DNA from: a virus
Length of the DNA stretch: 29,920 nucleotides
Strand: one strand, 5' to 3'
IMG/VR virus record: IMGVR_UViG_3300042356_000098
Span: 1-29,920 of that record
Below the pieces are notes generated by a model that saw only the letters and a list, made by a program, of their open reading frames with translations, searched no databases and was not told where the DNA came from. Position 1 is the first letter of the stretch, and every line of letters begins with the position of its first letter. Of this stretch, positions 29,418 to 29,920 are shown one piece after another. The position numbers and the translations under genes are program-made.

Positions 29418-29920
29418 TTATTTGTTTGTAAATGCGTGTCGATACGCAGTAAAATTTTGTTGAGCAGTTAATTTAGTAGCGATTACTTCTTCCGTTGGCT
29501 CAACTTCAACTTCTAAAGAATTTTTTAATTCTGCGATTAATTGCAGAACTTCGTTAATTTTTTCGTCAATTAAAGGCATAACAATAGATGTGATTGCTTC
29601 TGTGTCCATAGCTGGGTCGATTGCCATTGCAACTTCTTCCTCAATTACTTCTTCTTCTACAACTTCTTCTAAAGCTACTTCTTCTTCGACTGGCTCATCA
29701 GTTGACTTAACAACTTCTTCCGCCATTTCAACATCTTTAATCTCAACAACTTCTCCGTCTTTTACAACATAGATTTTGTTTTCAATTTGATGCTCTCCGT
29801 CTGGTAGATTCATACTATATTTGTTTTGTGATTGCTTTTTTGTATCTTCCAACTTCATACCTAAAAACCCCTCAATAGAGAAACCAACTTGACCGCTTTC
29901 AACTAACTTAGTATAATACG
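29418..29920 (-). CDS. Prohead protease (XkdF-like) with acidic C-terminal scaffold-like tail; 3' part
   Basis: The reading frame enters from the right edge in the same frame as the left-edge part (residues about 155-320 of the full protein). It contains the catalytic-type VGFSIEGF region, then a long Glu/Val-rich stretch (for example EEEVALEEVVEEEV) and a helical segment (AITSIVMPLIDEKINEVLQLIAELKNSLE) that could be a coiled coil. The acidic, helical C-terminus suits a fused scaffolding domain, which is cleaved during maturation in related systems. Ends 4 nt before the capsid ATG. Confidence 0.8.
   Translation of the reverse strand, partial: YYTKLVESGQVGFSIEGFLGMKLEDTKKQSQNKYSMNLPDGEHQIENKIYVVKDGEVVEIKDVEMAEEVVKSTDEPVEEEVALEEVVEEEVIEEEVAMAIDPAMDTEAITSIVMPLIDEKINEVLQLIAELKNSLEVEVEPTEEVIATKLTAQQNFTAYRHAFTNK
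29677..29920. repeat. Right copy of the terminal overlap (matches 1-244)
   Basis: Partner of 1-244. The mismatches change six residues in the encoded acidic linker, for example Leu/Gln, Gly/Asn and Glu/Lys, while the rest are silent. This copy is continuous with the rest of the gene to its stop at 29418. Confidence 0.85.

Noticed and set aside
29418-29858. Separate 146-residue gene starting at 29858
   Set aside because: The frame continues upstream through the edge and across the circle; that Met is internal residue 175 of the protease.

Overview
The window is a complete, circularly closing genome of a small tailed phage, almost certainly a siphovirus infecting a Bacteroidota host and most likely a flavobacterium. 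The DNA is strongly AT-rich, genes lack Shine-Dalgarno sequences, and many intergenic gaps carry the Bacteroidota -7 box TAnnTTTG. Terminase, tail and lysis proteins are of the types common in Flavobacteriia phages. Positions 1-244 repeat 29677-29920 with 15 mismatches, so the unique circle is about 29,676 nt. One gene, the prohead protease with an acidic tail, runs across the junction in frame. I see no integrase, repressor or partition gene, so a lytic lifestyle is likely.

Nearly everything lies on the minus strand; reading leftwards along that strand: (1) protease and major capsid (704 to 1, then 29920 to 28496), probable tail tube (27919-28431), a small beta-rich protein, portal and connector (25693-27829), then lysis: holin, candidate unimolecular spanin, M15 endolysin (24364-25696). 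(2) DnaQ-like exonuclease (23555-24331) and a run of small early-type genes (21524-23338), several under 60 residues. (3) Recombination and replication: DnaA-like DNA-binding protein, ERF annealing protein, YqaJ-type exonuclease, probable SSB, replication initiator, adenine methyltransferase, RecA/DnaB-like ATPase, cytosine methyltransferase, NinG, with two HNH endonuclease genes inserted. (4) A very unusual 130-nt tRNA-like gene and two tandem palindromic repeats (13363-13571). (5) An operon with a small membrane protein and an ECF-sigma-like protein (12395-13324). (6) Packaging (TerS, TerL) and tail genes down to the tape measure and tail completion proteins (2020-12127). Only two genes (769-2023), possible tail-assembly chaperones, are on the plus strand.

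The most interesting signal is regulatory. Five minus-strand sites share AAAC, exactly 16 nt, then ACAATAT. They lie just upstream of the five late-gene groups: protease/capsid, portal/lysis, tape measure, tail/adhesin, and terminase. This does not resemble the host-type TTG-N19-TAnnTTTG promoters found in front of the early genes. An AAC-type -35 with 16-nt spacing fits an ECF-type sigma factor, and the phage encodes an ECF-like protein. I infer a two-step cascade: host sigma reads the early genes and the sigma operon, then the phage sigma opens the late promoters. Other notable points are a pseudoknot-capable leader before the replication initiator, clamp-binding QxxLF tails on both methyltransferases, and many intrinsic terminators insulating the units.
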